From Hyphomicrobiales bacterium (GTDB taxonomy: Bacteria; Pseudomonadota; Alphaproteobacteria; Rhizobiales; Rhizobiaceae), in NCBI GenBank assembly GCA_900470195.1, contig UEIJ01000018.1, positions 1 through 64,000 on the forward strand: DNA of 64,000 nt, written 5' to 3'. Below, in pieces: positions 6,574 to 16,327 of the stretch (position 1 is its first letter; the number at the start of each line of letters is the position of its first letter). The notes below the pieces were generated by a model. It ran no database searches. It saw nothing but the letters and a program-made list of their open reading frames with translations, and was not told the DNA's origin. The translations under genes were made by a program, and so were the position numbers.

Positions 6574-7785
6574 ATGAACGTTTTGACTGTAGCGGGGGCT
6601 CATTCAGAGAACAGAAAAGTCGTCATCCTCGGTGGGGCACATGGTTCTCTGGCTCTGGCGCGAAGTCTGGGAAAGGTCGGTGCTGATGTTTATTACATCA
6701 CAAGCGATTCACCTCTCGCGGGATGGTCACGATATGTAACGAAGACCATTCACCTGCCAGCTATCAATGAGTCAGAGATAGCTGATTTTCTGCTGAATGT
6801 CGCGGGTCAGAACAATCTGGCCAATGCCTTGCTTATTCCTGCAAGCGATCGAGAGGTAAAGCTGGTTTCCCAATACATTGGCCGGCTGTCCCCGGCCTTC
6901 ACTATTTTGTTGCCGGAGTGGGATCGCCTTCGCTGGCTCTGCGACAAGCCGTATCTCTATAAACGGGCCGCTGAACTGGGGCTTACCCCTCCTGAAACTT
7001 ATGAATTATCGTCTGCTGACGAGGCGCTGGAACTGGAGCTGGTATATCCTGTTATCCTGAAGCCGAATATGGGAGGAGGGGAAGGTACATTAGCCAAAGC
7101 GAAGGTGATCCGGGTCGATGACCGCGACGCATTTATAGGGGCTTTCGGCAAAGCCGCCAAAGAGCTCGGCGCGAAGAACATCGTCGTACAGCAATTAATC
7201 CCGGGCGGTGGTGAATGCCAGTTCTCTTACGCGGGGTTCTGGTGGGAAGGCGAGCCTGTGGCCGAATTCTCGGCGCGGCGTAGCAGACAATATCCGGTTG
7301 ATTTCGGCTTCACGAGCACCTTCGTTGAGACGGTCGACGCTCCTGAAGTTATCGCAGCGGCGCGCACGATCCTCGCCTCAGTTCGCTATAGCGGTCTGGT
7401 CGAAGTCGAGTTCAAACGTGATCCGCGCACCGGCGTACTCAACATTCTCGACGTCAACCCGCGCCCTTGGTCCTGGTTCGCCCTGTGTGCAGCAGCAGGC
7501 GCGGACCTCGGCAAAATCATGTGGGATTCGACAAATTGTAGAGTAGCGAAAGACCGAATTCAGGCTGTGACGTCGGTTAGCTGGATATATCTTGTCCGCG
7601 ACTTGGTCTCTTCAGTTCAACTGGTCATGAGAGGAAAACTCAGCGCGATCGATTATCTTGCGTCATTGAGATCTGTCCGCGCCTGTGCAGCATTTTCCTG
7701 GCATGATCTCAAACCGGGTCTGCTGGATTTTCCTCTGACCGTTTGGCGCGTCCTGACCCGGCGGATACTCAACATCTCGACATGA
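6574..7785 (+). CDS. ATP-grasp carboxylate-amine ligase-like protein
   Basis: A 403-residue ATP-grasp protein. The N-terminus has a Rossmann-like pre-domain (VVILGGAHGSLALARSLG, about residues 14-31). The ATP-grasp fold follows: VILKPNMGGGEGTLAKA (about 160-176, the ATP-binding lysine and glycine loop), VVQQLIPGGG (hinge), VEVEFKRD (about 276-283) and LDVNPRPW (about 292-299); Glu and Asn in the last two bind magnesium. Such enzymes ligate a carboxylate to an amine through an acyl phosphate. In this setting, 21 bases before a polysaccharide deacetylase and cotranscribed, the substrate may be a sugar or amino acid of a surface glycan; that is inference. The ATG at 6574 is used; the longer frame starts at a TTG with no ribosome site. 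Confidence 0.75.
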   Translation: MNVLTVAGAHSENRKVVILGGAHGSLALARSLGKVGADVYYITSDSPLAGWSRYVTKTIHLPAINESEIADFLLNVAGQNNLANALLIPASDREVKLVSQYIGRLSPAFTILLPEWDRLRWLCDKPYLYKRAAELGLTPPETYELSSADEALELELVYPVILKPNMGGGEGTLAKAKVIRVDDRDAFIGAFGKAAKELGAKNIVVQQLIPGGGECQFSYAGFWWEGEPVAEFSARRSRQYPVDFGFTSTFVETVDAPEVIAAARTILASVRYSGLVEVEFKRDPRTGVLNILDVNPRPWSWFALCAAAGADLGKIMWDSTNCRVAKDRIQAVTSVSWIYLVRDLVSSVQLVMRGKLSAIDYLASLRSVRACAAFSWHDLKPGLLDFPLTVWRVLTRRILNIST

Positions 7786-7806
7786 TATCTGTAGAGGATC
7801 TGCAGA

Positions 7807-8865
7807 ATGTGGTCTTTGCGTAGTATAAAAAATGATCTCAAATATAGTTTCATTCGAGCTGGGCTTGAAGTGGCGGCTAACTCGTTTGTGAGAGGCCTTT
7901 TTCCCGGCGCGGGCGGGCGTGGTGTTATATTCACGCTTCACCATGTGCGTCCTGCCCGGCAGGACAGGTTTTGTCCAAATGAGATTCTGTCGATCACACC
8001 CGAGTTCCTGGAAGATGCGATCTCGGTTTGCCTCGAAAGCGGTTTGACCCCAGTACATTTGCACGACCTGCCAGCCCTGTTCGCTGATCCCTCCGATGAA
8101 CGTCGCTTCGTCTCATTCACCCTTGATGACGGCTACCGCAACAATGCTGAGTTTGCGGCCCCGGTATTTCGAAAGTTCCATATTCCGTACACGATTTTTG
8201 TTAATCCGGGCTTCGTGGAGCGAACACGAACGATTTGGTGGGAGACGGCCGCCGCACTGACGAGAGAGCTATCCACTTTCGAGTTCGATTTTGGCAGCGG
8301 TCCTGAAACAGTCAGATGTGGGAAAAAAACGGAGAAGTTTTCAGCTTTCGACCGGCTGGCCGGCTTTGTACGATCGGTTGATGAAGATGAAGCCGTAGGA
8401 AGGATTGATGGAGCGGCACAGGCACATGGCATTTCTCCAATGGCCATCGTTGATGAACTCGTGATGACCGAAACCGAACTGCAATCCCTCTCCGCCGATC
8501 CACTAGCGCACTTCGGAGCGCATACGGTGAACCACGTCAATCTCCGGCGAGTGGGTGCGGAACGTCTTCAGCAGGAAATTGAAGATTCCGTTTCGATAAT
8601 CGAGCGCTATGTTGGCCAGAGACCGCGCTCATTTTCTTATCCTTACGGCTGGTCGAAGGCTGTTGGGGAGCGGGAGATTACTGCCGTAAAAAATTCCGGC
8701 ATTCCAGTTGCTGTCACGACGCAGCCTGGCATGCTGACTGCCTCCCGCGTCATTGGCAAATCGGGGGAACTGCCTCGTGTTTCACTGAACGGGCTCTATC
8801 AGAAAAAGAAGTATGTTGATGCGCTACTTTCCGGCATACCGTTCAAGCTGATCGGAGCTGCCTAA
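7807..8865 (+). CDS. Polysaccharide deacetylase (NodB/CE4 family)
   Basis: A 352-residue protein with the carbohydrate-esterase-4 motifs: FTLDDGY (Asp107 catalytic base, Asp108 metal ligand), HTVNH (His239 and His243, zinc ligands) and SYPYGWS (about 277-283). No clear signal peptide is present, though residues 11-40 are mildly hydrophobic. CE4 enzymes remove N- or O-acetyl groups from chitin-like chains, peptidoglycan or exopolysaccharide. The gene follows the ATP-grasp gene by 21 bases, and the two likely modify the same surface saccharide. An insertion of about 80 residues between the metal motifs, including FDFGSGPETVRCGKKTEKF, is longer than in minimal NodB. Confidence 0.85.
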   Translation: MWSLRSIKNDLKYSFIRAGLEVAANSFVRGLFPGAGGRGVIFTLHHVRPARQDRFCPNEILSITPEFLEDAISVCLESGLTPVHLHDLPALFADPSDERRFVSFTLDDGYRNNAEFAAPVFRKFHIPYTIFVNPGFVERTRTIWWETAAALTRELSTFEFDFGSGPETVRCGKKTEKFSAFDRLAGFVRSVDEDEAVGRIDGAAQAHGISPMAIVDELVMTETELQSLSADPLAHFGAHTVNHVNLRRVGAERLQQEIEDSVSIIERYVGQRPRSFSYPYGWSKAVGEREITAVKNSGIPVAVTTQPGMLTASRVIGKSGELPRVSLNGLYQKKKYVDALLSGIPFKLIGAA

Positions 8866-9006
8866 AGCGCTGCCCGTTTCACATTGCCGCGCAGAGTGGG
8901 CGACCCGCAATCATTTAAGCCTGCGAGTCGAGATGATGCGGACAGTTCGCTATGAGAAACCTGCCGCAGCGGGTTGCGGCTTCTTAGGGCTGTGCTGGAA
9001 ATGCCT

Positions 9007-9033
9007 GCGTCAATCCCACAAAGGGATTGACGC
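9007..9033 (-). terminator. Strong stem-loop after the hydrolase gene
   Basis: An 11-bp perfect stem (GCGTCAATCCC/GGGATTGACGC, 5-base loop) lies 14 bases beyond the stop of the minus-strand CocE/NonD gene. It lacks a clear T-run, so it may act with Rho or protect the 3' end. Confidence 0.45.
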
Positions 9034-9047
9034 TTGTAGCGACGTGC

Positions 9048-11054
9048 TCAAAGATGGTCGCGTGGGATCGTCTGGTTCCATTCGCGGGTCGTGACTGTTT
9101 CGCCATTTTCCTTTGCTGTCAGAACGCCGGAAATGTAGAAATTTTCGGCGTCCGAATGCATCCTTGTGGTGCTTTCGATGTCGATCATCCAGCCTTCGCG
9201 GCCCATCTGATAAGCCTGTGTCAGCACATAAGACGCCGATAGTGGGTCATTGTCATTGATGCGCAGTTCACGCTTGAGGCTGTGGCTCAACTGCGTACCA
9301 ATATCGTCAAAGCGCAGAATGCCTTCACCGAACAGACCGCCGATGCCCTCCGTCACATAAAGCGTTTCACCGGTAACGTGATCCTGCTCTGTCCATCGGC
9401 GTACGCTGCCCGGATCGAGCTGGGTGATCGGCGTCGCAGGTCCATGAGCGGGCTTCTGGAAGGAAATTTTCGCATCATCGGCGGAAGCCGGACGGATCGG
9501 CAGATCAAGAACCGACGCAGCGGTGTCGAGTGTCAGCGTCACGCGTTTTGGCGATGGCCAGACCATCGGCCAGTAGCCGGTAGCAACCGAAAGACGGATG
9601 CGATGACCCTTCTTGAAGCTGTAGCCGCTATCGTTGAGCTTGATCGCGATTTCATAGGTCTTGCCCGGCACCAGCATTTCCGGCTTGTCGTGGCCGTTGA
9701 TGTGGTTGAGATTGAAGACCTGGTAGCTGACGCGGGTGATGCGGCCATCGGGCAGAATATCACTCAAGCGCAGCGAAACTTGTGCAACCGGCTGATCGAC
9801 AGTGAATGTCAGGTGAGCAACCGGCGCACCAAGAATTTCCAGATCTTCGGTCAGAACGGCAGTGTCGAAGTTGAGCGAGCCGCCATCGTCAAGACGCTGA
9901 TCGGTCGGATGCTCGCCGGGGCAGCCCGTCGCCATCCATTCTCCTCCCGCCTTGCCATGGCTGTTTGGCGAGGAAATCGAAAGCACACCCTTGGCTGCAT
10001 CGGCCTTGCCCAGCGTGAAGTCTGTCCCAAGCGCGAAAGGCTTGTGAGCGATTTCGGTCGACGGCCAGTTCTTTTCGCCAATCCAGCGGCCATTGGTAAA
10101 GTCGCGCGAGCCGGTTGGCTCGATGGTGTCGCAGACATAGGCGCGCAGCTTCGGCTCGTCCATGATGCCGGTCTCTTTGCCCTTAAGCCACTGGTCCCAC
10201 CAGCGTACCGCTTCCTGAAGGAAGCCGATTGCCGGACCCGGCAGACCGTCCTGCGGATAGACATGGCCCCAGGGACCGATAATGCCGCGTGCAGGGACTT
10301 GCAGATTTTCGAGCAGGCGCGGAACAGCATTGGTGTAACTGTCGGCCCAAGCGCCAATGGCGAGAACCGGGCACTGGATTGCAGACCAGTCTTCACAGAC
10401 CGAGCCATGCTTCCAATATTCGTCGTAATGCTGGTGTTCGAGCCAAAGTGCCGGGAAGAATGGCAGGCGTTCCAGACGTTCAATCCATGCATCGCGCCAG
10501 CTGGCGCCCACAATCGCCGGGTCAAGCGGACGCGACTGATAGGCGAGCATGATCGTGCCCCACCACAGATTATCGTTGAGTAGAAGACCGCCCATGTAGT
10601 GGATGTCATCGCGGAAACGGTCGTCGGTCGAATAGGCGGTGATGATCGCCTTCAATGCCGGCGGACGGCAGGCGGCGACCTGAAGCCCGTTGAACCCGCC
10701 CCAGCTCTTGCCCATCATGCCGACATTGCCGCTGCACCATGGCTGCGCCGCGATCCAGGCGATGACTTCCAGCGCGTCGTCCTGTTCCTGCTGGATGTAT
10801 TCGTCGGCCATGTGGCCGTCAGACTCGCCCGTGCCGCGCATGTCGACGCGGATCGCGGCGTAGCCGTTCTGTGCGAAATAGCCATGCATCGGCTCGTCGC
10901 GGCCACGCGTTCCGTCGCGCTTGCGGTAGGGAATATATTCGAGCACGGCGGGAACGGGATTTTCCTCGGCGCCTTCAGGCAGCCACAGGCGCGCGCCAAG
11001 ACGGGTGCCATCCTTCAAGGTGATCCACAGATGCTCGGTGACGTTTACGGTCAT
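9048..11054 (-). CDS. CocE/NonD family hydrolase (X-Pro dipeptidyl-peptidase-like)
   Basis: A 668-residue serine hydrolase of the S15/CocE class. The N-terminal alpha/beta-hydrolase domain has the nucleophile in MMGKSWGGF (Ser117), Asp238 in GAWADSY and His264 in GPWGHVYPQ. A helical cap lies between them, and a C-terminal jelly-roll domain (about 370-660, with SVATGYWPMVWPSP) is typical of CocE, cephalosporin acylase and X-Pro dipeptidyl peptidases. It is the last gene of a peptide-transporter unit, so cleaving an imported peptide or amide is likely; substrate unknown. No signal peptide: cytosolic. The start is the ATG at 11054, with GGAA upstream; the frame could also open at a TTG at 11066. 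The gap to the transporter ATPase is 70 bases. Confidence 0.85.
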   Translation of the reverse strand: MTVNVTEHLWITLKDGTRLGARLWLPEGAEENPVPAVLEYIPYRKRDGTRGRDEPMHGYFAQNGYAAIRVDMRGTGESDGHMADEYIQQEQDDALEVIAWIAAQPWCSGNVGMMGKSWGGFNGLQVAACRPPALKAIITAYSTDDRFRDDIHYMGGLLLNDNLWWGTIMLAYQSRPLDPAIVGASWRDAWIERLERLPFFPALWLEHQHYDEYWKHGSVCEDWSAIQCPVLAIGAWADSYTNAVPRLLENLQVPARGIIGPWGHVYPQDGLPGPAIGFLQEAVRWWDQWLKGKETGIMDEPKLRAYVCDTIEPTGSRDFTNGRWIGEKNWPSTEIAHKPFALGTDFTLGKADAAKGVLSISSPNSHGKAGGEWMATGCPGEHPTDQRLDDGGSLNFDTAVLTEDLEILGAPVAHLTFTVDQPVAQVSLRLSDILPDGRITRVSYQVFNLNHINGHDKPEMLVPGKTYEIAIKLNDSGYSFKKGHRIRLSVATGYWPMVWPSPKRVTLTLDTAASVLDLPIRPASADDAKISFQKPAHGPATPITQLDPGSVRRWTEQDHVTGETLYVTEGIGGLFGEGILRFDDIGTQLSHSLKRELRINDNDPLSASYVLTQAYQMGREGWMIDIESTTRMHSDAENFYISGVLTAKENGETVTTREWNQTIPRDHL

Positions 11055-11124
11055 GATCGGTTCCAATTTCTGTAAAGAGAAGCCGGTGCGGCATTAGCGC
11101 CGCATCGGTAGTTCAACTGGCGAC

Positions 11125-12732
11125 TCAGGCTGGGTGTCGGGCCTTGAGGATGTCGTCCAGCCAGTCGCGGCGCAGCTCCGGAACGGATGTGATGAGCTGC
11201 TCCGTATAGGGCTCATAAGGCGGCTCGAAAATTGCCTTCGTGGTGCCGGTTTCGACTACCTTGCCCTTCTGCATGACCATGGTGCGGTCGGCGAGCCGAC
11301 GGACGACGCCAAGGTCGTGGGTGATGAAGAGATATGAAACGTGCAATTCGTCTTGCAGCCTGCGCAGAAGTCTGAGAATTTCCTCCGCGACGAGCGGGTC
11401 GAGCGCCGAGGTGACTTCATCGCATATGATGAGATCAGGCTTTGCGGCCAGCGCACGGGCGATACACACGCGTTGCTTCTGTCCGCCGGAAAGTGCACCG
11501 GGCAGGCGGTTTGCGAAATCGGCCGGCAGGCCGATGAGTTCAAGCAGACGCCTGACCTCGATCTCGCGCTGATCCTCGTTCATGCCGAAATAGAACTTCA
11601 TCGGACGGCCGATGATTTCACCAACGGTCTGGCGTGGGTTCAGCGCCACGTCAGGAAGCTGATAGACGAGCTGGATGCGGCGCAGTTCTTCGCGACTGCG
11701 CTTTTTGTAACTCGCTTCCAGCCGTTGTCCGGCGAGCGAAATGATGCCGCTAGAGTGAGGCGGAAGCCCGGCAATGATACGGGCAAGCGTCGATTTGCCT
11801 GACCCGGATTCACCAACGATGGCAAGCGTCTCGCCACGACGGACATAGCAATCTACATCGGTCAGAACGAGCTTCTTGCCGTAATAAGCGGTTGCGTTCT
11901 TTACTTCGAGCAGGATTTCGCCGGTCTTGTGCTCGGCCTGTTCACCCGAAATACTGGCCTCCCGTTCGGAAACCAGACGCTGCGTATAGTCCTGTTTCGG
12001 CGCTTCGAGAATTTCTTCGGCAGAGCCAAGTTCGACCATCTTGCCATGGCGCAGAACCATGATGCGGTCGGCGATCTGTGCCACCACTGCAAGGTCATGC
12101 GTGATGTAGAGTGCCGCGGTATTGTAACGCTGGATCAGGCTGCGCAGGAGTGCCAGCACTTCGATCTGGGTGGTCACGTCAAGGGCGGTTGTCGGCTCGT
12201 CCAGCACCAGAATATCCGGGCGGCAGGACATGGCCATGGCAACCATGGCGCGCTGCAACTGACCACCGGAAACCTGATGTGGATAGCGATCGCCGAAATT
12301 GTCCGGGTCTGGAAGTTGCAGCGCGTGCAGCAATTCCAGCATCCACGCCTTTGCTTCCGCTTTGGTCACGAGGCCGTGATAGAGCGGGCCTTCCATGATC
12401 TGATCGCCGATGCGGTGCGCCGGATTGAACGACGCTGCCGCGCTCTGCGCCACATAGGCGATGCGCGCGCCGCGCGCCTTTTCGCGGGTCTCGCGGGTAC
12501 CGTCCATCAGCGAAATATCGTCAACGACGATAGTGCCTTCAGCGATCTTGCAGCCGCCGCGGCCATAACCCATTGCGGCGAGACCAATGGTGGACTTGCC
12601 TGCGCCGGACTCGCCAATGAGGCCCAACACCTCGCCACGCTTCAGCGTCACATCGACATGATCGACGAGCGTTGCGCCATTCGGCGCCTTGACGACGAGG
12701 TCGGCGATGGAAAGAACGATATCCTTGCTCAT
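11125..12732 (-). CDS. Peptide ABC transporter ATPase, two fused nucleotide-binding domains
   Basis: A 535-residue protein with two full ATPase domains, equal to DppD and DppF in one chain. Domain 1 (about 1-265) has Walker A GESGAGKST, signature VSGGQLQRAMVA and Walker B DILVLDEPTTALD. Domain 2 (about 275-535) has GESGSGKST, LSGGQKQRVCIARAL and DLIICDEVTSALD. It powers uptake of oligopeptides or similar solutes. Its start overlaps the upstream permease stop by 4 bases (ATGA), so translation is coupled. The second-domain Walker B has Asp-Glu-Val rather than Asp-Glu-Pro, a tolerated change. Confidence 0.92.
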   Translation of the reverse strand: MSKDIVLSIADLVVKAPNGATLVDHVDVTLKRGEVLGLIGESGAGKSTIGLAAMGYGRGGCKIAEGTIVVDDISLMDGTRETREKARGARIAYVAQSAAASFNPAHRIGDQIMEGPLYHGLVTKAEAKAWMLELLHALQLPDPDNFGDRYPHQVSGGQLQRAMVAMAMSCRPDILVLDEPTTALDVTTQIEVLALLRSLIQRYNTAALYITHDLAVVAQIADRIMVLRHGKMVELGSAEEILEAPKQDYTQRLVSEREASISGEQAEHKTGEILLEVKNATAYYGKKLVLTDVDCYVRRGETLAIVGESGSGKSTLARIIAGLPPHSSGIISLAGQRLEASYKKRSREELRRIQLVYQLPDVALNPRQTVGEIIGRPMKFYFGMNEDQREIEVRRLLELIGLPADFANRLPGALSGGQKQRVCIARALAAKPDLIICDEVTSALDPLVAEEILRLLRRLQDELHVSYLFITHDLGVVRRLADRTMVMQKGKVVETGTTKAIFEPPYEPYTEQLITSVPELRRDWLDDILKARHPA

Positions 12733-13547
12733 CGATCAGCTCCCTGCGTGGTCGTGCGTCCGGCCAGAAGCCAGTCAACGACGAGGTTGACGCCAACGGT
12801 CAGGATGGCGATTGCAGCCGCCGGGAACAGCGGTGCGTAAAGGCCGTAGAGGATTGCCTGCTGGTTGTCCTTCACCATGCCGCCCCAGTCTGCAAATGGC
12901 GGCTGGATGCCGAGGCCGAGGAACGACAGACCGGCAACGAAGAGGAAGGTGAAGCAGAAACGCAGGCCGAATTCCGCGATCAGAGGCGGCAGTGTATTCG
13001 GCAGGATCTCACGCCAGATCAGCCAGCCAAGACCTTCGCCGCGAAGACGGGCGGTTTCGGCATATTCCAGCACGTTGACGCCCTGCGCCACGATGCGCGC
13101 CAGGCGGAACACGCGGGTGGAATCGAGCAGCGCGATGGTGACGATCAGTACCGGCAGCGAGGAGCCGAGCGCTTGCAGGATGACGAGCGCCGAAATGAGC
13201 ACCGGAATGCACATGACGGTATCAACGATGCGCGACAGGATCGTATCGACCCAGCCGCCGAAAATGGCGGCAAGGAAGCCGAGCGGCACGCCGACGCTGA
13301 ACGACAACAGGGATGCAGCCAGCGAAACGCCGATGGACATCTGCGCGCCGAACAGGAGGCGCGAAAGCATGTCGCGTCCGTTCTGGTCGAGGCCGAACCA
13401 GAACTGTGCCGATGGCGGATCGAACGGTGCGCCGACGATTTCCTCCTGTCCGTAAGGGGCGATCAGCGGCCCGAACAGGAAGAGGACGAGGGTGATGGCA
13501 ATGATGGCGAGGCCGAGCCATGCGGTGAGGGGAATGGATTTCTTCAT
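12729..13547 (-). CDS. Peptide ABC transporter permease (DppC/OppC type)
   Basis: A 272-residue membrane protein with an N-terminal span, then a cytoplasmic/periplasmic N-region with the DppC-like FWFGLDQNGRDMLSRLLFGA, and five further spans. The EAA loop ETARLRGEGLGWLIWREILPN contacts the ATPase. It pairs with the DppB-type permease 4 bases upstream. Confidence 0.92.
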   Translation of the reverse strand: MKKSIPLTAWLGLAIIAITLVLFLFGPLIAPYGQEEIVGAPFDPPSAQFWFGLDQNGRDMLSRLLFGAQMSIGVSLAASLLSFSVGVPLGFLAAIFGGWVDTILSRIVDTVMCIPVLISALVILQALGSSLPVLIVTIALLDSTRVFRLARIVAQGVNVLEYAETARLRGEGLGWLIWREILPNTLPPLIAEFGLRFCFTFLFVAGLSFLGLGIQPPFADWGGMVKDNQQAILYGLYAPLFPAAAIAILTVGVNLVVDWLLAGRTTTQGADR

Positions 13548-13551
13548 GGCT

Positions 13552-14499
13552 TTATCGTGGGTGCCTCAAACGCGGATTGAGCGCGATGGCAGCGACATCG
13601 GCAATGATGTTGAGAATGACATAGGCTGCGCCGAAGACGAGGGCCGCAGCCTGCACGAGCGGGAGGTCACGCTTGGATACCGCGTCGACCATGAAGCGGC
13701 CAAGGCCGTTATAGTTGAAGACGGCTTCCACGAGCACCACGCCGGTAATCAGGTAAGCGATATTGAATGCGACCACGTTGACGATGGGCGCCGCCGCATT
13801 GGGCAGGGCGTGCCTGGTCACGACGCGTTTGGTGCGCAGACCTTTCAGATAGGCCGTTTCGACATAGGCCTGATCCATAACTGACAAAACGGCGGTACGT
13901 GTCATGCGCATCATCTGCGCAACGGTGACCAGAACCAGCGTCAGTGCGGGCAGGGCAGTGGCCTGAATCCATTCAAGGAACGTCATGCCTTCATACGTGT
14001 CTGCAAGGCTCGGCAGCAGGTTGAAGCGGATCGACAGGAACAGGATCAGCAGCAATCCAAGGAAATATTCAGGCAGCGAAACGAAGGCGAGCGCCACGAT
14101 GTTCACAACGCGGTCGAAGAAACCGCCGCGCTTTACCGCGGTAATGAGGCCAAAGAGAATGGCGATAGGGACGCTGATGACCGCTGCAAAGGCTGCAAGC
14201 GCCATCGTGTTCCAGAAACGCGGCCACAAAAGATCGGCGACCGGCTGCTGGTTGGCCAGCGACGTACCGAGATCGCCCGTCATGAAACCTGCGAGCCAGG
14301 AGAAATAGCGGGAAAGGAGCGGCTGATTGAGGCCGAGGTTTTCGCGCAATGTCGCGAGTGCCTCCGGCGTGGCATTCTGGCCAAGTATGGCTGACGCCAC
14401 ATCGCCGGGCAGGATCTGCGTGCCGGCGAAAATCAACGCCGACACGAGGAACAGCGTGAGGAGTCCCAGCCCCACACGCTTGAGAATCAGAACGAACAT
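13552..14499 (-). CDS. Peptide ABC transporter permease (DppB/OppB type)
   Basis: A 315-residue permease with six spans; the N-terminal helix and LPGDVASAILGQNATPEALA are DppB hallmarks, and the EAA loop is ETAYLKGLRTKRVVTRHALP. It starts on the base next to the stop of the binding-protein gene and ends 4 bases before the second permease, so the four transporter genes form one tight unit. Confidence 0.92.
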   Translation of the reverse strand: MFVLILKRVGLGLLTLFLVSALIFAGTQILPGDVASAILGQNATPEALATLRENLGLNQPLLSRYFSWLAGFMTGDLGTSLANQQPVADLLWPRFWNTMALAAFAAVISVPIAILFGLITAVKRGGFFDRVVNIVALAFVSLPEYFLGLLLILFLSIRFNLLPSLADTYEGMTFLEWIQATALPALTLVLVTVAQMMRMTRTAVLSVMDQAYVETAYLKGLRTKRVVTRHALPNAAAPIVNVVAFNIAYLITGVVLVEAVFNYNGLGRFMVDAVSKRDLPLVQAAALVFGAAYVILNIIADVAAIALNPRLRHPR

Positions 14500-16077
14500 T
14501 TATGCTTCCAGCCAGACTTTTTCGGCAAGGCGCGCACCCATCAGATTGAACATCGGATGCGTAGTCACGCCCTTGAGCTTCTTGGAGGTGGCGTCGAGAT
14601 AGTCGCCGAACATCGGAATGAGCGCGCCGCCATCATTGCTGATCATGGCTTGCAATTCGGCATAGATTTCCTTGCGCTTGGCCTGATCGAGCATCGCGCG
14701 GGCCTCGAGCAGCTTGGCGTCGAAATCGCCGCTCTTCCAGTGCGTATCGTTCTGCGATGCATTGGATGCATAAGCGACCGACAGGGCCTGATCGGCAGTC
14801 GGGCGCCCGCCGCGATAAGACATGCAGAACGGCGCCTTCATCCAGACATTGTCCCAATATCCGTCCGCCGGTTCGCGCTTGATATCGATCTCGATTCCCG
14901 ATTTGGCGGCGGCAGTGCGGAAGATTGCCGCTGCATCGACTGCCCCCGTGAAAGCCGCGTCCGAGGCGGACAGCTGAATTTTCAGCGAATCCATCCCTGC
15001 CTGCTTCAGGTAGAACCTGGCCTTTTCCGGATCATAGGCGCGCTGCGGCAGTGCTGCGTCAAAGAATGGATCGGTGCTCGGGATCGGGTTGTCGTTGCCG
15101 AGGCGTCCATAGCCGCGCAAGGCGGTTTTGAGCATCTGTTCGCGGTCGATGGCGTGCTTGACGGCGAGGCGGACATTGTTGTCGGTGAACGGCGCCTGCG
15201 TGCAATCCATCAGGAAGGAAAAATGCTGGCCGCCGGAAGACTGGACGATGTTGAGGTTCGGGTTGCGCTTCAGCAGGTCGACGGTCTTGAAATCGAGCTG
15301 GTTGATGGCGTGAACCTGACCGGACATCATCGCATTGGTGCGCGCCGAAACGTCGTTGATGACGATGACTTCCACCGCATCGACCCAGGCCGTGTTTGGC
15401 TTCCAGTAGCTCTCGTTGCGCGTGAAGCGCGAGCGCACGCCAGGCTGGAAACGCTCGAAGACGAAAGGTCCGGTGCCGACCGGCTTGTTGAAGTCCGTCC
15501 AGTCCTTCGGCACCACGAGGAAATGATAATCCGAAAGAATATAGGGAAGGTCGGCATTTCCGCTCGTGAGCGTGATCTTGACCGTAGCGGCGTCTATCTT
15601 GGCGACGTCCGTGAATTCCGAAGCCAGAGAACGCGCGCCGGAGGTGGTTTCGCCGCGATGCAGGTTGATCGAGTAGATGATGTCATCAGCGTCGAGCGTC
15701 TTGCCGTTGTGGAACGTCACACCCTGGCGGACCTTGAATGTCCATTCCTTGGCGTCGGCTGAGGGTTCCCAGCTTTCGAACAGCTCAGGCACGGCCTTGT
15801 TGTCGGCGTCGATTTCCACGAGACCGTTCATCAGCATGTAAGCCTGATTGACAGGAACCCAATCTTTCAAAAGACGTGGGTCGAAATTGTCGGTGGTGGA
15901 GCCGCCGCCAATGCCGAGCTTGAGTACTCCGCCTTTCTTCGGCGTACCATCGCCTGCCGCAGCAGCGGGCGAGGTGATCAGGCCGCTCATGCCGGTGATG
16001 CCCACCAGACCGATGCCAGCTGCACCTGCCATGAAAGAGCGACGCGTCAATTGAAACTGGCTTTTTTGCTCAGGCAT
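14500..16077 (-). CDS. Solute-binding protein of the peptide ABC transporter (family 5), Tat-exported
   Basis: A 525-residue periplasmic binding protein of the family 5 (DppA/OppA) type. The N-terminus carries a twin-arginine signal (LTRRSFMAGAAGIGLVG), so it is folded before export. Family marks include NPIPSTDPFFD, a HGKTLDADDIIYSI segment following VRQGVTFHNG, and the GTGPFVFERFQPG stretch. First gene of the unit; its product captures the substrate for the permeases and fused ATPase. The ligand cannot be read from sequence; family members bind peptides, nickel, or opines. Confidence 0.92.
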   Translation of the reverse strand: MPEQKSQFQLTRRSFMAGAAGIGLVGITGMSGLITSPAAAAGDGTPKKGGVLKLGIGGGSTTDNFDPRLLKDWVPVNQAYMLMNGLVEIDADNKAVPELFESWEPSADAKEWTFKVRQGVTFHNGKTLDADDIIYSINLHRGETTSGARSLASEFTDVAKIDAATVKITLTSGNADLPYILSDYHFLVVPKDWTDFNKPVGTGPFVFERFQPGVRSRFTRNESYWKPNTAWVDAVEVIVINDVSARTNAMMSGQVHAINQLDFKTVDLLKRNPNLNIVQSSGGQHFSFLMDCTQAPFTDNNVRLAVKHAIDREQMLKTALRGYGRLGNDNPIPSTDPFFDAALPQRAYDPEKARFYLKQAGMDSLKIQLSASDAAFTGAVDAAAIFRTAAAKSGIEIDIKREPADGYWDNVWMKAPFCMSYRGGRPTADQALSVAYASNASQNDTHWKSGDFDAKLLEARAMLDQAKRKEIYAELQAMISNDGGALIPMFGDYLDATSKKLKGVTTHPMFNLMGARLAEKVWLEA

Positions 16078-16327
16078 TCTGTACCCCTGTGTTTAAATCA
16101 TAGCTTATCGGCTTTTGGGGGTGGGGTAACTTACTGCAGCCCTTATTTTCAAGGGCTAATGTCCGGTTTCTAGGTATGACTTTTCGGCATACCCCCATGC
16201 GAAATGTGTGTCTTGGCATTTGCGCGAACAGGAATAAAGGAGCCTCCAACAGTACTGGCGGGGGCGCTTTTCCGTAGGGGAATCCGTCCCTGCTTTTTTC
16301 AGATTTGTATGATCCTGGAGATCGAAA

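Noticed and set aside
9282..10583. 433-codon plus-strand frame inside the CocE/NonD gene
   Set aside because: Antisense shadow of a gene with intact catalytic motifs.
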